A stretch of 64,000 nt of DNA, taken from contig CATIUR010000003.1 of the NCBI GenBank assembly GCA_949592205.1, positions 17,065,001 to 17,129,000 of the forward strand, read 5' to 3'. Shown in pieces: positions 22,254 to 33,535 of the stretch; the stretch's first letter is position 1; the number at the start of each line of letters is the position of its first letter. The translations under genes and the position numbers were made by a program. A model generated the notes under the pieces. The model was not told where the DNA came from and did not search any database. It saw nothing but the letters and a program-made list of their open reading frames with translations. Origin of the DNA: Helichrysum umbraculigerum. Its lineage: Eukaryota; Streptophyta; Magnoliopsida; Asterales; Asteraceae.

Positions 22254-23824
22254 CGTTCATCTATCTTTTACGTTAACACTAAAATATTATGTTAAGTTTG
22301 AACAAAATTAGCTTCACACCATATTACACTATGTGAAGCTTTTCATTGTTTTATGTTAACATAAAATTTGGATGTGAAGTTTAAAAAAGAAAATAGCTTA
22401 ACATGGAATTCTACCATGTGAAGCTTAACTAAAATGGCTTAACACAATGCTTACACCATGTGAAGCTATTTCGAAAATAGCTTAACACAAGGCTTACACC
22501 ATGTGAAGCTATTTTGGTTTTCACTTATGTTTACAAAACCTCTGTTTCTTTCTCTGTATATGCCTATGTCAACATAGTTTTTGTTTTTAAATTCATTTCT
22601 ATAGCCCCATCAATCACCAACATTATGCATTTATGTAATATCACAAGTTTTTACCATTTGATTTCCCCTATCTATCATAAGTGTGCACATACTAAATTCT
22701 TAGGTTCATTACCATCTTCATCACCAACACTTAAATTATTCATAGTTTTTGTTTAATCTTTTACAATTATGAAATTATGTACACAATATAGCAATAAATT
22801 ATAAAAGAAATTTGAAGATATATAGAAAGCTTTCTCACAATGAAGATGATGATTCGGATTGATGATGATTATGACCGATTGATGATGATGATCAAGCAAG
22901 GATGATGATGATGCCGTGAGATGGTGACGATGATAGAACTCGATGATGATGGTGATGATGTTGTGTAACACCTGCTAAATTAGGATAATTATTTATGCCT
23001 AATTAATTGTAACTAGTTGTAATTAGTATGTAATAGGACTAATTGCAGACTCTATTTGTATATATATAAGGTGATTTATATATATATGAGTGTACTTACG
23101 CGATTTGGATTAATCGTACGAATTAACCGGACGGAGTCCGACACAGTTACTTGGACGTTGGTGACAGAAACTTACCTAAATAATGAGAACGTATTTTATT
23201 ATATAAAATACACAGCGAACAAACATTATTTATAATATCGCGACGACATTTTAAATAATTTAACGAATACGTATTAAACGCGAGTTAAGAATTTTAATAC
23301 TTCGACAAATGTTTTTATAATTAATTTCAAGGTATTTCATTAAAATATTCCCGTCACCTTTTAAAAATATAACTGCTTGATTTAACGTTTAAACGACGGA
23401 GGAAACGAACACCGCACGGAGCGCGGAGGCGCGGACTGAAAATGGGAGGCTTAACCTCCCACCTCCTTTTCTTTTCTTTTCATTTTCTCATTTCTTTCTC
23501 TTTCTTTCTCTCTTTTCTCTCTAATTTAAAACCACCACCAATACCATAAATCGCAAAAATAACAACACGAAACGACACCGGATCACACCACTCCTTTGGA
23601 ATAAAAGAACCACGGCATCCCGATCTACCTTTCCATCTTTTCGGATTTTCGATCCGACATTTTGTAAGTTTCCGACAAAACCCGAAACTCCCCGTTTTTA
23701 CTCATTTTTACGTTTTTATGGTTTATATATGCTTAAAATGTCCAAAAATGGGTTGGGTAAAAGATTTGGACCTAACGGAAGTTTTTCGACCGATTTTCCG
23801 GCCACCAATTTCCGATCAGACCGC

Positions 23825-24090
23825 AACGTCGCAGAGACGCTGGGCTATCTGCGACGTAGCTCAAAACGTCGCAATACACCTCACTACGTCGCACATAGCG
23901 ACGTCGTTACCGACGTCGCACTAAGTGGCCAACGTCGCACTTAGCGACATCGACCCCTACGTCGCGCAAATACTCAACGTCGCATATAGCGACGCCAGCC
24001 TTTACGTCGCATTAATTTGCGAATGTCACACTTAGCCACGTCGTACTCAACGTCGCAATCCTTACCTGCGACGTCGCACCCAACGTCGCA
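23825..24090. repeat. ACGTCGC / GCGACGT array in the solo LTR
   Basis: About fifteen copies of ACGTCGC in both orientations, several as head-to-head pairs such as CATAGCGACGTCG. Compared with 40169-40480 the array is diverged and partly decayed (for example CACACTTAGCCACGTCG). Confidence 0.8.
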
Positions 24091-24170
24091 GAAATCAGAA
24101 TTTTTAAAGAGATTTTCACTAAAACTATGTAGAAAATGTGCATTTTTCCCTCCGAGCTGACTCGGCAGCT

Positions 24171-24262
24171 CGACCCCGACCAGGGGCTCTGCCCCTTGGA
24201 CCCCGCCAAGGGGTTGCCACCCCTTGGAACCCCGCAACCAGGGGCGCTGCCCCCGGACCCCC
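24171..24262. repeat. GC-rich palindromic block inside the solo LTR
   Basis: Interleaved CCAGGGGC..GCCCCTTGG and CCAAGGGG..CCCCTTGG inverted repeats. The related full-length LTRs lack it at this place. Similar blocks occur at 50961-51046 and 62209-62294. Confidence 0.55.
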
Positions 24263-26072
24263 ATCGTTTCAGTACAAAATGTTTCAAACGCAATGATAAT
24301 ACTTTGACTATTACTAATACAAACCGTCACCAATGGGCCAACCATGTTTTCTGAAAACAAACGATAACGAACCAACTTTGGACATAACGAGTTGTGTAGA
24401 CAACTAGCCTAGATGGTCTTGCGAGACATCTACTTACTTAACTTTATATGTTTAGGCATTTAAAGGTTACGGGTTCGGAGAACCTACATACTACCTACCA
24501 TTTGCTACTGCTTACTACTCGACTCAGGTGAGTCTTACGGCCCCACTTTTACTGTTTTATCTTATTGGGGGAGATACATGCTACTATTTTTCTTGAACAC
24601 AAGTACTAAACTGTTTACTATACCAAACGGAATTGCATGAGTTGTTACTATTTACAGAAGTCTCTCCATCATATATCGTTAGTTATGGACTTAAGCGCGA
24701 ACACTAGTTAATGGATCCATTAGGGAAATGACCCTCCCCGCCCGGGGCAGTAGCGCTGCCACGTACTGATTTACACGTATAAACGGGTGACTACTTATTC
24801 GTTACTGATGCTTGCTCATTTACGAGCATGTCACGGGAGCAAACTTATTACTTACGGGTTAAGCTTCGATTATGAGCCTCATGGCAACGGTATAAACTTA
24901 CTTATTTACATTTGCTGGATTGCAAATACTGGTTTTACGATTGCTGGATTGCAATTGCTGATTTTATGCCTGCGGGCATTACTAATGAAATCTCGTGTTC
25001 AAAGCTGATATTACTTACAAACCTGTGAGATTCACCAACCTTTGGTTGACACTTTTTAGCATGTTTTCTCAGGTACCCGGATGGAGTAGGATTACTCCAG
25101 GATTTAACTAGAGTCGCATGATTTCAACACAACTGCATTAACGGAGATTCTTAGCATTATCTTTTGTATATTACGATTATGTAATAGAATCTCCCGCTAT
25201 ACGCGTGGACCCTAGGGGAAACTACATTTTTGTATACGAAAACACTAAGTTTTCAAACATTATATCTATGGAATGTAACTAATTTACAAACGTTGCATAT
25301 AGATGTCGTTTGCTTTATCTTTGTGCTGTGATATTTGATTAGTAACACCCCAAACTATGCTTCCGCAAAACAGTGAATTTCGGGGGTGTTACATGTTGTT
25401 TCTCTCCTTGCTTCCTCTCCTTTCTGTTATGTTGATGATCCGAAGATGATGATGGTGGTGCGGTTTATGTGTAAGCCGAGAGAGAGACAAGAGTGTAATA
25501 TGATGATGATGAATGGAACGATGATGATGATTCTTGTGGTGTTGTTGTTCAATTATTGTTGTTGCATTATTGTTGTTGTTATTGATGATTGAATCCGAAA
25601 GAGAGGGAGAGCCGAGAGAGACAGATAGTTAAAATGATGAAGATGAAAATGGAAGAAAGAAGGGTGCGGTTGGTGTAATAATTCATCAGGCAAGATCCAC
25701 TTTTTGTGGATCTTGTCTCCAATCATTAGTATTTTTAACCCGTGTTCGTTTACCCGATCATAAATAGTGAAATGTTTTTAAAGGATGAATTTCTAAATAC
25801 GAAATCGTATATATCTTTAATCGAAGTATTTAAAAAAAAATACTTTATTTGATTCATATAGATATAACTAGTTTTCGAGTGGTCTCAACTAAATAGAATC
25901 ATATTTTTAAATGAAACAAAATGTGTTTAAATTGTATTCGTGTAAATAAATATTATTTTTAACAATAATACTTTACTTAGAAATGTTTTGCATCAACGTC
26001 CATTTTGAGTTTCTGCGTTTTGTCATATTCGTATATACATGATTATTTAATAATCGTTTTGAGTTTTATATA

Positions 26073-26151
<79 letters not shown>

Positions 26152-26243
26152 CTTGAGTATTTGAGTATTAACACGTATATAATACGTGACTTAAAAGTTT
26201 AAATTTGGACCAAATTTTGGGACATTTTTGACCAGGTGTCATA

Positions 26244-26300
26244 GTTGCTCAAGAAGTGAAGAAGAGTTCTAGTTGCTCAAGAAGTGAAGAAGAGTTCTAG
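26244..26300. repeat. 28-bp tandem duplication next to the LARD border
   Basis: GTTGCTCAAGAAGTGAAGAA begins each of two near-perfect direct copies. In the frame continuing from 5257-5273 it would code AQEVKKSSSCSRSEEEF and then stop, so it may be part of an old exon. Confidence 0.6.
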
Positions 26301-26489
26301 TTTTGTGTCTGTAGAATTTTTTAGTTTGGATATGATTTAAACTTACCTGTTGATGTAGTAAATAGTTAATGCATTGTTGGGTCTGATATCAAATAATTAT
26401 ATACCGTTTATTATTTCTAAAAGCTATAAATCATGTACAGGAAAGCATCTTTAAATTAGAATACTTGCCTATATTGGGAAGAGAGTAGC

Positions 26490-26860
26490 AACAAAAGCCA
26501 ATAATGATAACGACACTAACAGAGACGCAAATAGCAATGTCGTCAGCTATAGCGACTCAAGTAACGACTTAAAGGCGACATCCATTAGGATTTGCGACAT
26601 CAGTAGCGACATGTATAACGACGTTTTTGAAAATCAGCGATACAAATAGAGTCAGGCATCCACAAGTCGTAAATCTGCATCGTACTATAAGTGGTCGCTA
26701 TTGTTGTCTCCGATTTGGCGACGCATTTAGAGATGTATCAAAAATCTGCGACTTTTTTACACCGACATCTGACTTGATGTCTCTAAACGCGTCGCCAGCC
26801 TTAATTCTGTCGCTAAATGTGTCGCTAGGTATGTCGTTAAACAACTATTTTCTAGTAGTG
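26490..26860. mobile_element. CACTA terminus with GCGAC subterminal motifs
   Basis: The right end at 26852-26860 reads CTAGTAGTG, giving CACTACTAG on the other strand. Inside are about a dozen GCGAC / GTCGC motifs in both orientations, including ACGACACTAAC near 26512. No left CACTA end was found, so the left limit is approximate. The sequence from 26301 to 26490 is unremarkable AT-rich DNA. Confidence 0.45.
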
Positions 26861-27127
26861 ATCCTTGTTTTTCATCTCCTAGTTATAACATGGAAAAATG
26901 GGTTTTCCATTTTCTTGGAAAAATTTTCTTACAAAAACTCATTTTGAACTCGTTTTCTAATTTTCCACCTTTCTTAGAAAAATTTTCCGGAAAATTACCA
27001 CTTTTTTCTTCAACTAAACACACCCTTATATTTGTAAACTAGCAATATATGGTACCGATTTTCTCGATGATATGGAAAATGGTGCGACAACGTATCTAGC
27101 TATAACGTCAGTAAACAATGAACAAAT
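26861..27127. other. Short AT-rich stretch with a MITE-like end
   Basis: Contains inverted GGAAAATTTT/AAAATTTTCC-type repeats and CAACTAAACACACCC near 27010-27025, like the end of a hAT or Harbinger MITE. Borders cannot be fixed. Confidence 0.3.
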
Positions 27128-27136
27128 CATCAAATA

Positions 27137-28267
27137 GAGTAAATTTCGTTGCCAGTCCCTGTGATTATCCTTATATAACGGACCCAGTCCTTGGCTCGGG
27201 TATTGTACGAGTCCAGTCCCTTGACCCGGATTTTTGTTTCATTGCCAGTCCCTCCTCCAATAAAGGTAAGGGTACAATAGTCTTTTTCTTATTTCCTTTT
27301 TATTTTCGGATTTTCTTTTGAATAAATAAAACTAAATACATTATATATTAAATTTATACTATATAATTATATATCCGAATATACTTGCAGCAGCTAAATC
27401 ATCAAAAGGAGAGCAACATTTCTTAATATTTTTCTCATTTTGATTCCATTCTAATTTCTTAGACCAGCATACATATGTCCAAATTGACCACAAACCCAGC
27501 AAAAAGAAACCAACATCTTCGGATATGTACTGTCAATGGAGAAGAAATGCAGACGTCGAGAAGAATCAAACTGCCGTCGAACCACTGTCGTGAAGAACTG
27601 CCTTCAGATCTGGGCGACGGACTGACGGTGGCGGGTTTTCACAGGTAGCAAACGCCCGACCCCATTAGCTCATCATCGCGCACCTCCACCTCAGTCATTC
27701 TCTTCATTCCTTCCCAGAAAGACAACCGTTGACGGTCGCTACTGATATCGAAAAAGTAGCATCCGATACAGAGAGTTGAAGGTGCGGTTGTAATTTTCTT
27801 GCGGTGTTAAAGATTGAGAGAGGTGAAGGTGTGGTTCCTTTGCTGTCGGAAATAATGGTAGTCGCCGGAGGCGCGTGGTGGAAAAGATGAGGTAATGTTT
27901 ATGTTGGTGAATGTGTTACAATTGTGATGTGATGGGAAGAAAAGGAAAATCGTTGTAGGTGAAGAAACATGAAAATTGTCGTGCTGCTTTGATTTGTTTA
28001 TACAAAATGAAATGTTGCAAGTCCAAGGTTGAAGATGAAATGTGTGGACTAATCAAGGTCTGACACGTGGAATAGAGAAATTAAACAATATACTAAGAAT
28101 TACAACATTTAAAATTTAAGGGTATTTTAGTCATTTCATTTGAACTCTGATGGTTGGGGGACTGAAACAAAAATCCGGGTCAAGGGACTGAACCCCCACA
28201 ATACCCGACCCGAGGACTGGGTCCGTAATACAGGGATAACCACAGGGACTGGGAACGTAATTTACTC
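27137..28267. mobile_element. MULE-like non-autonomous element (1131 bp)
   Basis: Perfect 9-bp TSD CATCAAATA (27128-27136 and 28268-28276). Inverted ends start GAGTAAATTTCGTTGCCAGT on the left and GAGTAAATTACGTTCCCAGT on the right, and continue for over 130 bp with CCAGTCC repeats. No transposase is present. The interior (about 27530-27900) is more GC-rich and looks unlike the TIRs, with GACGG and GCCGGAGG stretches, perhaps captured host sequence as in Pack-MULEs. No intact frame spans it. Confidence 0.85.
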
Positions 28268-28276
28268 CATCAAATA

Positions 28277-29482
28277 TACATGCATTACTACTAATTTATG
28301 AGTTTAACACATAATGGTAAATGTTAAAGTTGGATACATCAACAATTATACATTATACATAAAAATTTTAGCCCTCGACTTCATAATGATGGATTAACCA
28401 CTACAATAATTGATAGTATAAAAAGATAGAACTTTTAAGTCTTTGACTTATTAATGATAGATTAACCACTACAGTTAATAGTGATGGTAAAAAAAACTTA
28501 ATTTTTTTAATCATATGATGGTAAAAATAATTAATCTTTGAATTAACAAATCAACACAATCTATAACTTATCACCATGTTAGCGAAATTAGTCATTTACG
28601 GAGTAATACTTTATAAGCATACAACTTGATTAAGTCATAAAACTGCAATTGTGTGTAAACATTACAAATTACAAATATTTATATGTTCGTAGAAAGTCCC
28701 ATATAAATATAAAGAACATATCTAAATCTAATCTAATCTTAAATCTAAATCTTCTAATCGAAAAATAATAAATAATAATTCTTGAGTTATATTATTATTG
28801 TTATTAGTATTATAAACAAATTTTTTAGTTTTTTATATACTAATTTTTTGAGTTTTTATAATAATAAACAATGCTAATTCATGTTCCTTTAATTTCTTGA
28901 TTAATTATTAATATTAAATATTAATAGTTATATAGAGTTAGTAGTAATAAATATTATTACTTATAAAAAAGTTAATGTTGTTGCCATAAATGATGGTAAT
29001 ATGTAATTAAAACAAATACAATTTCATAGCATTTTTTGGATTTTTACATATTTATTTTACATGTATACGTAATATTGAGTAGACTAAAAGTCTCCTTCCC
29101 TAATAATTTGGAATATAAACTAAGCAAACATCCTTTTATTTTCTTGCAATAATGTCCATTTAAAATGATAATTGTAACTCTTAAATGTAATAATAATCAA
29201 AGATATATGAGAAGTTACTTGCTTGCCTATATATATAACCCACTAGCATGAAATTATATCTTTCACAAATTCAATGGGTGCGTTATAATCAAAGAAATGT
29301 CTACTATCTTTTATCATAAAATGTAGAAATAAAATGTCTTGATGGTCCAATGGTCCCATGTTAGTTATGAGTACGTGCCGTAATGAAAAAATGAAGAATA
29401 TTAACGGGCAAAACACACACACAATTTGAAGAACCTAAATGATTTGAAATGAGGGCAAGTTGTTATGGTGGTATTGTAGGCA
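28277..29482. other. AT-rich intergenic DNA, nothing recognised
   Basis: Very AT-rich, with short direct repeats of TTAATAGT-like sequence and no coding frame above background. At 28370-28480 two related copies of ATGATGGATTAACCACTACA-like sequence lie close together, perhaps a small duplication. Confidence 0.5.
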
Positions 29483-29487
29483 GTATG

Positions 29488-29920
29488 TGATACGAACCTA
29501 GCCCATACTAGGCTCTAATCAAGCCATAAGCTTAAGTGTAGAACTCACTCCCAAAAGCTAGCTTGAAGGGATAGAGAACACCTAGACTTATAAGCCACCA
29601 ATCAATCCCATATTTGGTCAATGTGGGATCATAACAATACCCCACGCTTTGAAGAGCCACGTCCTCATTGGTCACGGTTGGCACTCTCTTTTCGGGTCCA
29701 AGCCACCACTCCATAGGTCACCACTCCGAGGTGTTGGAACCTCGAAAGATGGGGCTGACTCTGATACCAATTGATACGAACCTAGCCCATACTAGGCCCT
29801 AATCAAGCCTTAAGTCCAAGTGTAAAACTCACTCCCAATAGCTAGCTTGAAGGAGGAGGGAACACCTAGACTTATAAGCCCCCAACCAATCTCATATATG
29901 GCCAATGTGGGATCATAATA
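29488..29920 (-). mobile_element. TRIM retrotransposon, complete (433 bp)
   Basis: Two 149-bp terminal repeats (29488-29636 and 29772-29920) enclose a 135-bp interior. On the minus strand the repeat begins TGTTATGATCCCACATTG (the right copy has one changed base near its end) and ends TTCGTATCA. It is followed by a PBS reading TTGGTATCAGAG (29759-29770). A perfect TSD GTATG lies at 29483-29487 and 29921-29925. There is no coding capacity, as usual for terminal-repeat retrotransposons in miniature. Confidence 0.9.
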
Positions 29921-29925
29921 GTATG

Positions 29926-31348
29926 TTAGATGAATTGTTGTTTTGAAAAGTGTTAGAATTTTATTAAGGCCCTCTTACCAACATCCAAATAGCATTATTT
30001 TTCATTATTTTTCTTCATGTTTTGGGTCTTTAGCATTAATGTAGGTCCTGTTCTCGGGATCTGATCGAATCGTTAACTGATTAGAAGTGCGGAATCCAAC
30101 TAATCAATTGTATTGAACGTGAATATGTAAAACACACAAAGATAAATAATGTTTCTGTTTATTGATTAACAAAAACAAACGTTTAATCACCAAACACAAA
30201 CTCTCTAATCTTCACTCTCTCTGACTCTCACGTACACAAACTAAACGATTCGCTACAAATGAAACCCTAAACACACTTATATAGTCTGGACCCTGCGACA
30301 CTTGCCTGACCGCCTTATTACGACACTAGCTTAGTGTCGCAATTGGGACACTGGCTAAGTGTCGCAAGACATAATTTTAATACAATATTCAAACTAATTA
30401 AACAATACAAGCTTTTGACAATAATCATGTTGATTTTGCATCAACAATTAACAATTTCATTAGCCTTTTTAGTGGAGCAAGTTATTATGTTTTGCGGATG
30501 AAAAAAATTGCTTGATTATGTGTTTTGTGGATGTAAAATGCTTAATTATCTTCATTTGTACTCTATTATTAATTAATTAATTAATTAAATAAATTAATAC
30601 CAATGCCGAGCAAGTATATAACGCTTAAAGGCACGGCACACGTGTGTTTCAAGCGACACCAACAATAAAAAGAATCCGATTTTGCCTTATATACAAACAT
30701 ATAAATATAAATTTAAGGGATAAAGGTATGAAAAAGTTGACTTATTTGCTTCGTAGATGGTGATATTACGGAGTAAGATTTTTATCGAAATATATAGCTT
30801 ATCACTGTAAATTGTTTGTGCTCCCATGTTTATACCTCATCCAACCCATTGTTTACCGTTATCGAGCAATGCCAACACCGAATCATATACGTTTTATCAT
30901 CACTAACAAATAAAGAATTGATAATATGGACAATCTTAACATCATGGGGTAGGTAAAAATTGGAATTTTACAAGCTCCGTGCATCACACGAGTATACTGT
31001 ATTCTCAATAAACCAATTATATATCTAAATTCTACTTGGAACAAATTGGTAAAATCAAAACCCATGCATCGTACGAGCCTGAAAATCTAGTATAATATAA
31101 TATGGAGTAAAACTCAATGCACTTTTACCGCAATTAAGATATGGGGGAAAAATTAATAAGAAATTCAGCTATGATGTGTGTAGGAAACGACTTATGTATG
31201 CTTAGAGAACGAAACATTTCTAATCGACATGTTACTAAACGTATATATATCGTGTCACTATCTAATTTTGCGTGTATCATGTTTGTTGGTTGCAAACTCA
31301 TATCCCACATCGGAAACATAAAGAAATCAAAGCATATATATATGTATA
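29926..31348. other. Intergenic region with a short CGACAC palindrome cluster
   Basis: No gene. About 30040-30440 resembles a degraded LTR-like repeat (AATCGTTAACTGATTAG... to GATTTTGCATCAAC) but has no clear ends. Within it, 30295-30372 has ACGACACTAGCTTAGTGTCG and GGACACTGGCTAAGTGTCGC, close to the array units at 11961-12390. The rest is AT-rich. Confidence 0.4.
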
Positions 31349-31601
31349 CTCCCTCCGTCCCAATTTTATTGTCCTCTTTTTATTTTTAGAGTCTTTCTTT
31401 GACAACTTTGACCTTAAATATTTTTATTTGTGTTATATAATACTTGATGCAAATTATACCAATGAAAATACATTCAAAATCCAATCCATTAATATATATT
31501 GCATCTAATATTATATAACACAAATAAAAATATTAAATGTCAAAGTTGAAAAATAAAGACTTCAAAAGTCAAAACAGGACAATAAAATTGGGACGTAGGG
31601 A

Positions 31602-31602
<1 letters not shown>
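31349..31602. mobile_element. Stowaway MITE (254 bp)
   Basis: Begins CTCCCTCCGTCCCAATTTTA and ends with its inverse (TGGGACGTAGGGAG), flanked by TA on both sides. This is the hallmark of Stowaway MITEs moved by Tc1/mariner-type transposases. The interior is a long inverted repeat. Confidence 0.9.

Positions 31603-31684
<82 letters not shown>
31603..31684. repeat. (AT)n microsatellite abutting the Stowaway MITE
   Basis: Pure AT run starting at the TA target site of the MITE. Confidence 0.9.
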
Positions 31685-31686
<2 letters not shown>

Positions 31687-32740
31687 TTAGTGGGATACTC
31701 GCTCTATAACCAATTTGTTGAGGCATGACCCTTTTTACTTGATTTTATGATGACAACAACTTGAATATAACACTAAAGAAGTTTTATGTACAGCCAGCAT
31801 AGAGACTTAAATAGATAGTTCAAACAGCACATAAGTTAGTCTATGTATTGGGTTTAAAGGATTTCTGTGAGCTGGCTATGCACAACCAGCACAAAGAATC
31901 CGGTATGACCAGCTTTCATATATGATAAATGAAAGTTGTTTCCTGAGCTTGCTACCATTGTTTGCATTCAACAAATCGTAGATGAAGTTGAAGATAGAGT
32001 CTGAAGACCCAGCGGTGGGACTGAAGATAGTCTAAAGTCAGCTCAGAGAATGAAGATCATCAAGATTGTTACAGATTCAATCTTATGATTATCACAACAC
32101 TTTGGTGCATCATATGTGTGTCCAAACAAGTCCTGAAACAGTGTACGAAGATTTACAGCTGTTAATTGTGGACGTTTGTGGCATGATTTACAGCTCAGAG
32201 AATGAAGATCATCAAGAGTTTGATGCTTCTTATTTGTTATGGATGTCTTTCTTGATCAGGTTATATATGAGAGGGATTGTTAACAATGGATTGGAATGTG
32301 GAACTATTTCATTTTATGCAACTATTTTCTGTACACACTTATTTCTGTACACACTTATTGGAATGTGGAACTATTTCATTTTATGCAACTATTAGCATTT
32401 CAAATGTTGTTATCTCCTTTATAGTTTGATTAGATAACTTTCATATATTGTTTACATAATAGTCTTTATTTATCTATTGTTACATGATAATCATATTCAA
32501 TATTCATCTCCAAATAATCCGTTTGTGTTACGTATTCTTTTTTATATTAATTATTAAACTTAATTATTTGTATACTTATCAATTTATCATGTATACAAAA
32601 TAATTGTATACTAATTTGTAATTTTGTATACATTAACTTTTTTGTATACATACTTATCATAAACACGAATTATACTATCAATTAATCTTATAAAAATTTC
32701 TTAGTTAATCCCGTGTAGTCACGGGTCATTAAACTAGTTT
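31685..32740. other. Intergenic, with a 36-bp direct duplication
   Basis: No supported gene. TTGGAATGTGGAACTATTTC... occurs at 32291-32326 and again at 32358-32393, with a small TGTACACACTTATT duplication between. TGATGACAACAACTTG near 31750 recalls sequence before Copia LTRs, but no LTR was found. Confidence 0.4.
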
Positions 32741-33535
32741 AATATAATATGGGATAAGTATCCACCAAGAGTCACGTACCTTTTAAGGCACCCATTTCTT
32801 GTCATACACCGGTTAGTGATTAATGCTAACTATATCTTCAACATTCTGTACTGATTATACTTAATGATGCAAAAATCTGGCCACTAATCATACTTCATAG
32901 AAATCTAAGAAAGCGAACAGATTTAGCTCATGTATTTCATGGTATAGGTGCATGTCAGAAACATTAATAGCAAACGTCCATGGTACCTTTATTGTGTTCT
33001 AGTGGGGATAAGGATCAAGTTTCCCATAAGAATTTTTCCTATAAATTAGTAAGGTAAATGTCGGATCGCATATTTAGTAATTTCTTATGCCAATCTCTTT
33101 ATTAAATAAAACAGGACAAATGAAAGAGATCTAACCCTTTCATTTAGTTCTATTTTTTGGTTTAAGGGATATGATTAATTAAAAATGTTTAGATAGACAA
33201 ATTATTTTTTTTGCTATTTAATTATGATTGAGGATCATAGGGGAATGAGGTATTTGAGAAAATGGAGAAGAAGATTAATTGTGTCCATTGGATCATCAAC
33301 GGGTTTGGATCAATGGTTATAAGGGATGATATTTTTGTAATTAGTTTGAAAAATAAGGTTAAAAGTTAACAAAAAAAATAACAAAAAAGTTCACTCCACA
33401 CCCTTTCTACTATTTTTATTTTTACATTTTACCCCTCCACTTTCTTTTCCTCCCACTCCTACCTTCTTCTTCCCCCAACCCCACCTACCACCACCACCTG
33501 GCTGCCGCCAACCACCGCTGGCCGCCGGAATTTTT
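32741..33535. repeat. Duplicated segment, copy A left part
   Basis: Near-identical in direct orientation to 60106-60915, from GGGATAAGTATCCACCAAG through the C-rich run to the CCGCCGG stretch. Scattered substitutions and small indels are visible. The similarity stops in the poly-T near 33535 and resumes at 39050. Confidence 0.8.

Larger units (their letters stand above)
22964..25393 (+). mobile_element. Solo LTR of the Tekay-like family (2430 bp)
   Basis: It starts TGTAACACCTGC and ends GGGGGTGTTACA, matching the LTRs at 39299-41725 and 47541-49968 over most of their length. It is flanked by TGTTG at 22959-22963 and 25394-25398. There is no internal sequence, PBS or PPT, so this is a solo LTR left by LTR-LTR recombination. 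It differs from the full element's LTRs in the middle, where the CG array is changed and a GC-rich block (24171-24262) is present only here. Confidence 0.9.
20551..26243 (-). repeat. LARD 5' LTR, main part, interrupted by a solo LTR
   Basis: It matches 5447-9121 with the MITE absent and a 2430-bp solo LTR plus 5-bp TSD inserted at 22964. It ends at 26243, where the minus strand reads TATGACACC against TGTGCCACC in the other LTR, next to GTTGC. It contains (AT)n at about 22160-22251 and 26067-26148. Confidence 0.85.

Noticed and set aside
29532..29714. 60-aa frame in the TRIM
   Set aside because: The TRIM is non-coding; the frame crosses LTR and interior and is too short to support.
30040..30440. 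Possible solo LTR
   Set aside because: No matching termini, TSD, PBS or PPT could be found; kept only as an unclassified repeat remnant.
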